From assembly GCF_010727475.1 (NCBI RefSeq), contig NZ_AP022567.1, positions 2,976,001 through 3,040,000 on the forward strand: a stretch of DNA of 64,000 bases, given 5' to 3'. A model generated the notes under the pieces. That model was not told where the DNA came from. It did no database searches and saw only the letters and a list, made by a program, of their open reading frames with translations. This DNA comes from Mycolicibacterium mageritense (GTDB lineage: Bacteria > Actinomycetota > Actinomycetes > Mycobacteriales > Mycobacteriaceae). Made by a program: the position numbers and the translations under genes. Positions 27,080 to 35,351 of the stretch are shown here, piece by piece. The stretch's first letter is position 1. Each line of letters begins with the position of its first letter.

Positions 27080-28906
27080 ATGTTCGAAGACCTCGATGAT
27101 GCGGCCCTGGCGGCCGGGATCGAGGCGGAGACCCGCGCGGAGGCGGCCGCGGCGTGTCGCCGGTTGGCGATGATCGCGGCGTTGGCCGTCCGCCGGTTGG
27201 GTGATGAGGGCGATGAGCGGCAGTGGTGGGTGTGTGATGGCTGGGATGCCGCGGCCGCGGAGGTGGCCGTGGCGATGGGGGTGGGGCAGCGGGCGGCGTC
27301 GACGGAGATGACCAAGGCGCTGGCGTTGCGGGACCGGCTGCCGGCGGTGGCGGCGCTGTTCGCCCGTGGTGCGCTCAGTGCCCGCATGGTCGCGGCGATC
27401 ACCTGGCGCACCCACCTGGTCGACGACCCGGACGCGTTGGCCGCGATCGATGCCGGGTTGGCGGAGCGCGCCGTGGGGTGGGAGGTGTTGTCGAAGGAGA
27501 AGTTGGAAGGCGTCATCGATGCGTTGATCACCCGCCATGACCCGGGCGCGGTGCGCCGCACCCGGCGGGCGGCCCGCGAGCGGGATGTGTGTTTCGGCAA
27601 GGATGATGACGTCACCGGGACCACGGCGTTTTTCGGGCGGTTGTTGCGTGCCGATGCGGTGGCCCTGAGGAAACGTGTGGCGCACGTGATCGGTGCGGTG
27701 TGTGCCGATGATCCGCGCACGCTGGGGCAGCGTCGTTCGGATGCGGTGGGGGTGATCGCTGTTGGTGGGGAGGCGTTGGCGTGTCGGTGCGGGAACCCGG
27801 AGTGTCCGGCCGCGGGGGTGGCCGATGCGCGGGCGGCCCACACCGTGGTCTACATCCTGGCCGATCCCGACGCGCTCACCGCCCAGCCCGACCGGTATCT
27901 GTCCGGGGATCACGACACCAACCCGATCCCCTGGGACACCCCGGCCCCCGTCGACACGGCAGAACCCGACGACCCCACCGAGCCCACCGACACGGCAGAA
28001 CCCGACGAGCCCGATGCTGCCGATCCTGTCGAGCCCGCGGAGTGTGCGGATGCGGCCGGATGTGCCGAGCCCGCCGCGGAGTCCATGGACACCACAGAAC
28101 TCGCCGACCGCGCGGAGCCCGCGGGCAGTGCGGACAACGCAGGGCCCGCGGACATTGCGGTGCCTTCGGACAACGTGGACAGCGCGGCCCCTGCCGAGCC
28201 CGCCGCCGAGCCTGCCGAGCTCGCCGAGCCTGACGACACCGCGGATGCCGCTGCGTCCGCGGACGTTATCGCCCCCGCCGCCTCGTCTCCCGGGGCCCCG
28301 GCCGAGAATCGGGTCCCGCCCGCCTGGTCGCCGGGGACCGCGGTGGTCGTCGATGGCGGGGTCATCCCCACCCCGCTGCTGGCCGATCTGATCGCCGCCG
28401 GCGCCACCGTCAAACACCTCGACCCGCCCGGTGTAGAGCCCGAGCCGCGGTACCGGCCCTCGGCGAAACTGGCCGCCTGGGTGCGGATGCGGGACATGAC
28501 ATGCATGTTCCCCGGCTGTGACCGCCCGGCCGAGCGCTGCGATGTCGACCACACCGAACCCTACCCAGGTGGTCCCACGCACCCGTCAAACACGAAGTGT
28601 CTGTGCCGGATTCATCATCTGCTCAAGACCTTCTGGGCCGGCTGGCACGACAAGCAGTACCCCGACGGCACCGTGGAATGGACCACCCCCAGCGGCCGGA
28701 CCTACGTCAAGAAACCCGGCGCCGGACTGTTCTTCCCACACTGGGACACCACCACCGCCGCCCTACCAACGCCGGGGCCCCGAATCCCCAACGACGGCAC
28801 CACCATGCCCCGCCGCACCCGCACCCGCGCCACCCAACGCGCCCGACGCAAACACGCCGAACGCGCACTCAACGGCCAGCACGACAAGCCGCCCCCGGGT
28901 TTGTAG
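27080..28906 (+). CDS. DUF222/HNH endonuclease-domain protein (13E12 repeat family)
   Basis: A 608-residue protein of the family seen in many mycobacterial copies: an N-terminal DUF222 helical domain (to about residue 270) and a C-terminal HNH domain with CMFPGCDRPAERCDVDHTEP and CLCRIHHLLKTFW, carrying the zinc cysteines and histidines. Between them lies a long low-complexity stretch rich in Asp, Glu, Pro and Ala (bases about 27,950-28,300). The tail is very basic. ATG at 27080 was preferred over 27011. These genes multiply in actinobacteria and their role is unknown. Confidence 0.85.
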   Translation: MFEDLDDAALAAGIEAETRAEAAAACRRLAMIAALAVRRLGDEGDERQWWVCDGWDAAAAEVAVAMGVGQRAASTEMTKALALRDRLPAVAALFARGALSARMVAAITWRTHLVDDPDALAAIDAGLAERAVGWEVLSKEKLEGVIDALITRHDPGAVRRTRRAARERDVCFGKDDDVTGTTAFFGRLLRADAVALRKRVAHVIGAVCADDPRTLGQRRSDAVGVIAVGGEALACRCGNPECPAAGVADARAAHTVVYILADPDALTAQPDRYLSGDHDTNPIPWDTPAPVDTAEPDDPTEPTDTAEPDEPDAADPVEPAECADAAGCAEPAAESMDTTELADRAEPAGSADNAGPADIAVPSDNVDSAAPAEPAAEPAELAEPDDTADAAASADVIAPAASSPGAPAENRVPPAWSPGTAVVVDGGVIPTPLLADLIAAGATVKHLDPPGVEPEPRYRPSAKLAAWVRMRDMTCMFPGCDRPAERCDVDHTEPYPGGPTHPSNTKCLCRIHHLLKTFWAGWHDKQYPDGTVEWTTPSGRTYVKKPGAGLFFPHWDTTTAALPTPGPRIPNDGTTMPRRTRTRATQRARRKHAERALNGQHDKPPPGL

Positions 28907-28953
28907 ACGACATTCGCAGCCTCGAACAGCATTCGCGGCGTTACGGTTGCTTC

Positions 28954-29358
28954 GTGCATCCGGTGACGAAGCTGAGCGAGGACGAGAGCTGGCGCCTGCT
29001 GTCCAGCGTGGCGCTCGGGCGCTTCGTCGCCACCATCGGCACAAGAATCGAGATCTTCCCGGTCAATTTCGTTGTGCAGCAACGCAGCATCCTGTTCCGG
29101 ACCGCGGAGGGCACCAAACTGATCACAGCTCTGATGAGTGATCGGGTGGCGTTCGAGGCCGATGACCACAACATCATCAGCGGTTGGAGCGTGATCGTGC
29201 GGGGCACCGCTGAGATGCTCGAGTCGGCAGCTGACATCGCGGAGGCTGAACGGGCCCAATTACTTCCGTGGACCGCCACGGTGAAGCGCCGCCATGTGCG
29301 CATCACACCGAACGAGATCTCGGGGCGCTACTTCGTGTTCGGGACGGCGCCGGACTGA
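28954..29358 (+). CDS. Pyridoxamine 5'-phosphate oxidase-like flavin-binding protein
   Basis: A 134-residue split-barrel protein. ALGRFVATIGTRIEIFPVNFVVQQRSILFRTAEGTKL and the C-terminal HVRITPNEISGRYF match the PPOX-like FMN/F420 family. Its reaction is unknown. GTG at 28954 is chosen because the frame upstream of it belongs to the HNH gene in another frame. The end overlaps the convergent DUF2207 gene by 31 bp. Confidence 0.8.
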   Translation: MHPVTKLSEDESWRLLSSVALGRFVATIGTRIEIFPVNFVVQQRSILFRTAEGTKLITALMSDRVAFEADDHNIISGWSVIVRGTAEMLESAADIAEAERAQLLPWTATVKRRHVRITPNEISGRYFVFGTAPD

Positions 29359-30926
29359 CCCGCTTGGCTCTGGGCGGCGACGCCGTCGAGCATCGCGACA
29401 AGTGTGGGCAGCCCGGCGGGCAAGGGCCGATCGCCCGTCGCGCGGTACCACTCGACCGGGCCGGCTCCGCCCCACCGGGCCAACCAGTTACGCAGTCCAC
29501 CGAGCGCATGCGCGTAAGGAATGGCCCGCTCGAACAACACCGGGCGTGCCGCCGGACTGATGCTGTCGGGATTGGTCGATTCGAGATAGCGCCGCATCCC
29601 GTCGACGGCCGCCGCGACGCGGCTCCCGCGAGCGGTCCGGTCGGGCAGCAGGCGACCGGCTGCCGCGACGCCACCACCGAGCACCACGACCGCAACGCCC
29701 CACAGCGAGCCGGCGCCGAGCACCGCGAGGACCACGGTCGCGATCACGCCGACGCCGAGGACCGCGTACCCGAGCGGTTCGATGCGGCGGGAACGACGCC
29801 ACTCGGCCTGTCCCGCCGCGGGAACGACCACCGGGCGCGGGGATTGGGTCAGCTCGAACGCCGACACCGATTCGCGGTCGTTGGGCAGGATCGCGTCGAC
29901 CACGGCCCGCTCATATGCGGTGGTCTCCCGGTCGAGCGGTGCGCGGCGGGATATCTGGAAATCCATCGCCCCTGAAGACCGTTGCCGCTCGGCGATCCAG
30001 AGATAGTTGCGCACAGCGAGATCCAGGATCGTGGCGCCGAAGTCGGATGGCTGGGCCCGGCCCGTCGTCAGCGTCCCGATCTCACCGGGCAACACACCGT
30101 CGGGCGACGCGAATGCGACGCCGCCCTCGGTCGGGACAAGCAGCTGCACGCTGTCGGTGGAGGCGCTGTCGGCCCGGCGCCGCAACCACGCAAACGCGGT
30201 CAAGGCCAGCGCAACAACCGCGGCGACGATGACGGCGATGAGTCCCGCGGTGTCCCGAGCAGGCCGGGCCTCGGTGACTGTCGGGGTGAATTCAGCGGTG
30301 GCCGTAGCGGTATCGGCAGGCAGCAGTACGGAGAACACCGCGACATCGCCGGATGCGAGGTTGTTGTTCTGGAATGACACCGAGCCGTCGAGGTCGGTCT
30401 GGGTCAGTGAGCACAGTCGTCGCACACCGATCTGGCCGTATGCGCAGATCGGCGAGTCCGGTTTGGCGGTGGGTGAGGAGAAGCGGCCCGTCAGCTTCTC
30501 GATCGGCGCAGACCAGCCCGCCGCGAGCACCCAGGTGAACTGTTGCAGGTCGGTGCCGTCGGCGACGGTGCCGCGCACCGAGTACCTCACCGTCGACGTG
30601 CCGCCGGGGACGGAGATGACCAGTGCGTCACCCTGGACGGCGGCCGACGCCCCGCCGTCGGCGGCGATGTCGGACACGGCGAAGTGCTGGGTCCGGTTGG
30701 CCTCCACGGGAACCTGAAGGGGCACAGTCCCGACCGCACTGGCGCCCTGGGGCACTGTGGCGGTGGTTGTCACGGCCAGCACCCCGTCAGCGTTGAGATC
30801 CAGTTTCACGTCGAGCGTGATCGCGGGGGTATCGGCGTGCGCCGCCGGCCCGCTCACGGTCAGCAACGTCGTCATGATCGCAACGACGATCGCGACCACA
30901 CCCCCATAGGCACGCATGACCGGCAC
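29328..30926 (-). CDS. DUF2207-family membrane protein
   Basis: A 532-residue protein: signal peptide-like N-terminus (IVVAIMTTLLTVSGPAAHA), an extracytoplasmic beta-rich DUF2207 domain to about residue 225, one span (GLIAVIVAAVVALALTAFAWL), a cytoplasmic region, two more spans and a soluble tail (AHALGGLRNWLARWGG). Function unknown. A start at ATG 30917, three codons later, is equally possible. It diverges from the metallopeptidase gene 15 bp away. Confidence 0.8.
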   Translation of the reverse strand: MPVMRAYGGVVAIVVAIMTTLLTVSGPAAHADTPAITLDVKLDLNADGVLAVTTTATVPQGASAVGTVPLQVPVEANRTQHFAVSDIAADGGASAAVQGDALVISVPGGTSTVRYSVRGTVADGTDLQQFTWVLAAGWSAPIEKLTGRFSSPTAKPDSPICAYGQIGVRRLCSLTQTDLDGSVSFQNNNLASGDVAVFSVLLPADTATATAEFTPTVTEARPARDTAGLIAVIVAAVVALALTAFAWLRRRADSASTDSVQLLVPTEGGVAFASPDGVLPGEIGTLTTGRAQPSDFGATILDLAVRNYLWIAERQRSSGAMDFQISRRAPLDRETTAYERAVVDAILPNDRESVSAFELTQSPRPVVVPAAGQAEWRRSRRIEPLGYAVLGVGVIATVVLAVLGAGSLWGVAVVVLGGGVAAAGRLLPDRTARGSRVAAAVDGMRRYLESTNPDSISPAARPVLFERAIPYAHALGGLRNWLARWGGAGPVEWYRATGDRPLPAGLPTLVAMLDGVAAQSQAGQSGAVPNTK

Positions 30927-30941
30927 AGTAACGTACGTGAA

Positions 30942-32288
30942 ATGCAGTCGTGGGGACCGTTCGGCCCACCGCCGAAGTCATGGGGCAACGATCCTTTCAG
31001 CGCGGGGGCAGATCCGTTCGGCGCACCACAACCCGGCAAGGCCAAGCCGCAGGATCCGTGGGCCTCGGTCCCCGATCCGTGGGCACCTGTGCCGGGTGCG
31101 CCGAGCGTCGGCCCGGCGCCCATGCGAGGCGGGGTCAGGAAGGGCTGGTTCGGGCGTCAGCCGCCCGCCCACGGCACCGCACAGCCGGATCCGTGGGGCA
31201 GCTACACCGCGCCGCCTCGCGTCGATCCGTGGGGCGACCCACAGCCCGTGCCGCCGGCCCAGCGCCCGGGCTACGTTGATCCCTGGGGTGGTCCGCCTGT
31301 GGGCCCGACACCGCTGCCGGTGCCCAAACGCAGTGCGCTGCCCGCCGTTCTGATGGGCGCCGCGGGCATCGTCGTGGTGCTCGTCCTGGTGGCCGCGGGG
31401 GTTTTCGTGGTGTTCAAACAACAGGGCGAGTCGAGTGCGAGCGGTCCGGTGAGCCCGACGAGCGAGATGCCGGCCACCGATCAGCCCACGTTCACACCGA
31501 GCCCCCGTACTCGTACGACGAGCACCAGTCCCACCCCGACGACCCTGCCGATACCGACCGGACCCGCGGCTCTCGGGCAGAACCGGCTGTACGCCAACTT
31601 CGATGCGGGTCTGCCGAAACAGCCGTGCAGCCCGGCCGGCTGGCCCAGTGACGCGGGTACCGCGCTGGCGTTCTACGAGGGCGTCATGCCGTGCCTGGAA
31701 GCGGCCTGGAAACCGGTGCTTACGGGCGCGGACATGGGTTTCCACGGTGCCACGGTGTTGGTGCCGACCGGGACCGTGGTGTCCAACCCGTGCGGGACCG
31801 AGACCGTCGGGCCCGGCGACACCCCGGCGTTCTACTGCTCGACGAACGAGACCCTGTACATGCCGCTGGCGGGAATGCCCGCAGAGCGCTTCGGCGACAA
31901 GGCGATCATCTACCTGTCGATGTTCGCTCATGAATTCGGCCACCACGTGCAGTCGCTCACCGGCACGCTCGCCGAGGAGGGTCAGCAGTCGCGCGCTGCA
32001 GGTACGGAGTCCGCCGCGGGCCTGGAACTGTCACGACGCCTCGAATTGCAGGCCCAGTGTTTCTCCGGGATGTTCGTCGGTTCGATCGTCGACAGCGGCG
32101 GACGGTTCACGGGAGCCGACTATCAGATCGCGCTCGACGACAACTCGAACCGTGGCGACTGGAACCCGAATGCGCCTCGCGATCACGGCTCGGTGGCGCA
32201 CTCGGGGGCGTGGTGGGATCAGGGCTATCGCGAAAACAAGGTCGGGCAGTGCAACACCTGGCTCTCACCGCCCGAGGACGTTTCGTAG
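30942..32288 (+). CDS. Membrane-anchored neutral zinc metallopeptidase
   Basis: A 448-residue protein: about 125 Pro-rich cytoplasmic residues with repeated DPW/DPF motifs, one span (VLMGAAGIVVVLVLVAAGVFVVF), a Ser/Thr/Pro linker, then an extracytoplasmic YpfJ-like peptidase domain. The zinc site is FAHEFGHHVQ, with the third ligand likely the Glu of ELQAQCFSG. The substrate is unknown. ATG at 30942 gives MQSWGPFGPPP. A small homologue is encoded in the mobile element at 49256. Confidence 0.85.
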   Translation: MQSWGPFGPPPKSWGNDPFSAGADPFGAPQPGKAKPQDPWASVPDPWAPVPGAPSVGPAPMRGGVRKGWFGRQPPAHGTAQPDPWGSYTAPPRVDPWGDPQPVPPAQRPGYVDPWGGPPVGPTPLPVPKRSALPAVLMGAAGIVVVLVLVAAGVFVVFKQQGESSASGPVSPTSEMPATDQPTFTPSPRTRTTSTSPTPTTLPIPTGPAALGQNRLYANFDAGLPKQPCSPAGWPSDAGTALAFYEGVMPCLEAAWKPVLTGADMGFHGATVLVPTGTVVSNPCGTETVGPGDTPAFYCSTNETLYMPLAGMPAERFGDKAIIYLSMFAHEFGHHVQSLTGTLAEEGQQSRAAGTESAAGLELSRRLELQAQCFSGMFVGSIVDSGGRFTGADYQIALDDNSNRGDWNPNAPRDHGSVAHSGAWWDQGYRENKVGQCNTWLSPPEDVS

Positions 32289-32305
32289 CGCCCAGACCCT
32301 AGCGC

Positions 32306-33136
32306 CTAGACCCAGTACGGCACGCGGGCCCGGTACTGCCGCATGGCCAAAGCGGCCAGCAGCCAGCCGATCACCGTCAACACCAGCACCACCACCCAGT
32401 GCCGTACCTCCTGATCGGCGCCCAACAAGGGGGCCCGCACGATGTCGAGATAGTGCAGCAGCGGGTTGAGTTCGACGATCTTGGCCCACGATCCGGCGCC
32501 CTGCTGCTGCAGGGTGGATTCGTTCCAGATGATCGGTGTCATGAAGAAAAGCAGCTGCACCACCGAGGCCAGCAGCGGACCGATGTCGCGGTAGCGCGTC
32601 GCCAGGATGCCGAAGCAGATGGACACCCAGATGCAGTTCAGCACGATCAGCCCCAGCGCCGGGATTACCGCGAGGTCGGGCCACGTCCAGTGCTTGGGAT
32701 AGATGATCGCGATCACCACGAAGATCACGATGTTGTGGCCGAACAGGATGACCTGCCGCCACACCAGCCGGTAGACGTGTACCGACAGCGGCGTCGGAAG
32801 TTGTTTGATCAGGCCCTCGTTGGCGATGAACACCTCGGAACCTTCGAGGATGGCCGCGTTGATCAGGTTCCAGATGATCAGGCCGAGGGTGATGTAGGGC
32901 AGGTGTTCGGACAGCGGCAGCTTGAACAGTTTCGAGTACAGCAGGCCCATCGCGACCGCCGTGGTGCCGGTCGCGATGGTGATCCAGAACGGGCCGAGCA
33001 CACTGCGCCGGTAGCGCTGTTTGATGTCCTGCCAGCCGAGGTGCAGCCACAGTTCGCGCTTGCCGAATCCGTCGACCAGGTCGCGCCAGGCCCGCGCCAT
33101 CGTCTTGGACTGCGCGGCCGCATCGGTGAACGTCAT
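32306..33136 (-). CDS. rfbD: Galactan-precursor ABC exporter, permease (Wzm/RfbD)
   Basis: A 276-residue ABC-2 type permease with six membrane spans (for example HLPYITLGLIIWNLINAAIL and LNCIWVSICFGILATRYRDIG). It matches Rv3783 in size and order. With RfbE it is thought to flip the lipid-linked galactan precursor across the membrane. ATG at 33136 overlaps the glfT1 stop by 4 bp. Longer upstream frames lie within glfT1. Confidence 0.9.
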   Translation of the reverse strand: MTFTDAAAQSKTMARAWRDLVDGFGKRELWLHLGWQDIKQRYRRSVLGPFWITIATGTTAVAMGLLYSKLFKLPLSEHLPYITLGLIIWNLINAAILEGSEVFIANEGLIKQLPTPLSVHVYRLVWRQVILFGHNIVIFVVIAIIYPKHWTWPDLAVIPALGLIVLNCIWVSICFGILATRYRDIGPLLASVVQLLFFMTPIIWNESTLQQQGAGSWAKIVELNPLLHYLDIVRAPLLGADQEVRHWVVVLVLTVIGWLLAALAMRQYRARVPYWV

Positions 33137-34038
33137 GTTCCGGTCCTCCCGAACTTTTCGTGTCTGCCCAAGCGCCGCAAGCGAACCCATTCGAGCAAGC
33201 CCGCGGGATCGCGCCGGGACACCAGGAAGTACCAGCCGAACCGGAGCCATTCCTGGGGCAGGAGTTTGCGTAATCCCGGCTGCGACAGCAGATAGCCGCG
33301 ATTGCGGTAGGTGAAGTACCGCTTGGTCTCGTCGTCGGGGTACTGCGTGTGCATGCGCCCACCGAGGATGGGCTTGAACTCGTCGGTACCGCACGGATGC
33401 AGATAGCTTGCGGTCAAGCATGTTCCGAACGGCAGACCTGAGCGCACGAGCCTGCGGTGCAGCTCCACCTCGTCGCCGCGCACGAACAGGCGCAGGTCGG
33501 GAACGCCGACCGCGTCCACGGTGGAGGCCCGGAACAGCGCACCGTTGAACAACGACGCGATGCCCGGTAGCAGGTCGCCATCGCCTTCGGTGCGCAGTTC
33601 GCTGACCAGTCGTCGCCACACCAGGCCGCGGCGCAGCGGGAATGCCAGCCGCTGCGGGTCGTCGAGATTGCACACCATCGGCGACACCTCGCCCAGGCTG
33701 TACTGCTCGGCGCACGCCAGCAGCGTCGCCAGCACCGTGGCGTCGGCGGGGCGGCCGTCGTCGTCGGCCAGCCAGATCCAATCGGCCCCGAGGGTCAGCG
33801 CGTGCAGCATGCCCAACGCGAATCCGCCTGCGCCACCGAGGTTTCGGCGCGACCCCAGATAGGTCGACGGGACCGGCTGGCCGGTCACCAGCTCGCGCAC
33901 CGCCGGATCGTTGTCGTTGTCGACGACGATCAGGTGATCGGGCTTGCGGTCCTGTGTCACCACCGCGCGCAGCGACGTGGCCAGCAGGTCACGACGCCGG
34001 TGCGTGACCACGACCGCGCAGACCGTGTCAGGCTCCAC
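33133..34038 (-). CDS. glfT1: Galactofuranosyltransferase GlfT1
   Basis: A GT2-family enzyme of 301 residues (M. tuberculosis Rv3782: 304). The nucleotide-sugar domain has VVVTHRRRDLL, VDNDNDPAV and the DXD-type motif IWLADDDGRP. GlfT1 adds the first two galactofuranose residues onto the rhamnose-GlcNAc linker at the cytoplasmic face. GTG at 34038 overlaps the rfbE stop by 11 bp and yields the expected N-terminus (VEPDTVCAVVVTH). Confidence 0.92.
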   Translation of the reverse strand: MEPDTVCAVVVTHRRRDLLATSLRAVVTQDRKPDHLIVVDNDNDPAVRELVTGQPVPSTYLGSRRNLGGAGGFALGMLHALTLGADWIWLADDDGRPADATVLATLLACAEQYSLGEVSPMVCNLDDPQRLAFPLRRGLVWRRLVSELRTEGDGDLLPGIASLFNGALFRASTVDAVGVPDLRLFVRGDEVELHRRLVRSGLPFGTCLTASYLHPCGTDEFKPILGGRMHTQYPDDETKRYFTYRNRGYLLSQPGLRKLLPQEWLRFGWYFLVSRRDPAGLLEWVRLRRLGRHEKFGRTGT

Positions 34039-34825
34039 GCGAGGTTTCCTCCAGCACCTCACGCACCGTGCGGGCGGCGTCCTCGCCCTCGTAGGCCCGC
34101 ACGACTTCTTCGATGCCGCCCGTCATCTTGATGGTGCCGTGGTCGATCCACATCGCGGTCTTGCACAGCCTCGCCAGGAATTCGTTGGAATGGCTTGCGA
34201 ACACCAGGATTCCGGAGCGTTCGACCAGATTCTGCAGCCGTGTCTGCGCCTTCTTCAGGAACTCCGCGTCGACCGCGCCGATGCCCTCGTCGAGCAACAG
34301 GATCTCGGGGTCGATGCTGGTGACCACGCCCATCGCCAACCGCACGCGCATACCGGTGGAGTACGTGCGCAGCGGCATGGACAGGTACTCGCCGAGTTCG
34401 GTGAACTCGGCGATCTCGTCGACTTTGGCCAGCATCTGCTTGCGGGTCTGGCCGAGGAACAGCCCGCGGATGATGATGTTCTCGAACCCGGAGATCTCCG
34501 GGTCCATCCCGACCCCGAGATCGAACACGGGCGCCACCCGGCCCCGCACCGTGGCCGAGCCGCGGGTCGGTTCGTAGATGCCCGACAGCAGCCGCAGCAG
34601 CGTGGACTTGCCCGCGCCGTTGTGGCCGACCAACCCGACGCGATCACCCATCTCCAGCGACATCGTGATGTCGCGGAGTGCCTCGATGACCACGACGTTG
34701 GACTGGTTGCGGCCGATGGCGCCGCCGGCTTTGCCGAGGAACGCCTTCTTCAGTGAGCGCGTCTTGGCGTCGAAGATGGGGAACTCCACCCACGCGTCGC
34801 GCGTCGAGATGTGCGGATCAGACAA
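34028..34825 (-). CDS. rfbE: Galactan-precursor ABC exporter, ATPase (Wzt/RfbE)
   Basis: A 265-residue ABC ATPase. Walker A is GHNGAGKST, the signature is YSTGMRVRL, Walker B is ILLLDEG, with the H-loop in FASHSNEF. It pairs with RfbD. A TTG at 34825 is proposed as the start, since it gives LSDPHISTRDAWVEFPIFDAKTRSLKK, aligning with the M. tuberculosis N-terminus as I recall it, and has GGA 8-10 bases upstream. The longer open frame overlaps bpa. Confidence 0.9.
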   Translation of the reverse strand: MSDPHISTRDAWVEFPIFDAKTRSLKKAFLGKAGGAIGRNQSNVVVIEALRDITMSLEMGDRVGLVGHNGAGKSTLLRLLSGIYEPTRGSATVRGRVAPVFDLGVGMDPEISGFENIIIRGLFLGQTRKQMLAKVDEIAEFTELGEYLSMPLRTYSTGMRVRLAMGVVTSIDPEILLLDEGIGAVDAEFLKKAQTRLQNLVERSGILVFASHSNEFLARLCKTAMWIDHGTIKMTGGIEEVVRAYEGEDAARTVREVLEETSRGA

Positions 34826-34835
34826 CGACGGCGTC

Positions 34836-35351
34836 CTACAGGTACTGCCCGGTGCCCGGGTGCGACGGACCGCCGCGCTGCGGGCCCGGGGGCTGCATGC
34901 CCGGCGGGAGTGCACCCTGACGCATCTGTTCCAACTGCGCGCGCGCCGCCATCTGCTGCGCGAACAGTGCGGTCTGAATGCCGTGGAACAACCCCTCGAG
35001 CCAGCCGACCAGCTGAGCCTGCGCGATGCGCAGTTCGGCGTCCGACGGCACGCTGTCCTCGGTGAACGGGAGTGTCAGCCGCTCGAGTTCTTCGCGGAGC
35101 TCGGGCGCAAGACCCTCCTCGAGCTCGGTGATGCTGGTCCGGTGGATGTCGCGCAGCCGGTTGCGGCTCGCGTCGTCCAGGGGAGCGGCCCGCACCTCTT
35201 CCAGCAGCTGCTTGATCATGGTGCCGATCCGCATCACCTTGGCCGGCTGCTCGACGAGATCCGTCAGCGACTTGCCGTCGGCCTCGGAATCGGCATCGTC
35301 GGCCGTGCTGGCCAGGATCTCGATGTTGTCGTCGTCGGGGTTGATTGTCAT
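34836..35351 (-). CDS. bpa: Bacterial proteasome activator Bpa (PafE)
   Basis: A 171-residue protein matching Rv3780 (174 residues): acidic N-terminus, a four-helix bundle (KVMRIGTMIKQLLEEVRAA, RLRDIHRTSITELEEGL, LRIAQAQLVGWLEGLFHGIQ), a Pro/Gly-rich linker and the C-terminal GQYL that docks into the 20S proteasome and opens its gate independently of ATP. It is co-transcribed with galactan-export genes, overlapping the gene upstream as ATGA. Confidence 0.92.
   Translation of the reverse strand: MTINPDDDNIEILASTADDADSEADGKSLTDLVEQPAKVMRIGTMIKQLLEEVRAAPLDDASRNRLRDIHRTSITELEEGLAPELREELERLTLPFTEDSVPSDAELRIAQAQLVGWLEGLFHGIQTALFAQQMAARAQLEQMRQGALPPGMQPPGPQRGGPSHPGTGQYL

Noticed and set aside
26909..28582. 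557-codon minus-strand frame opposite the DUF222/HNH gene
   Set aside because: Low-complexity Gly/Arg/His translation; the plus strand has clear DUF222 and HNH domains.
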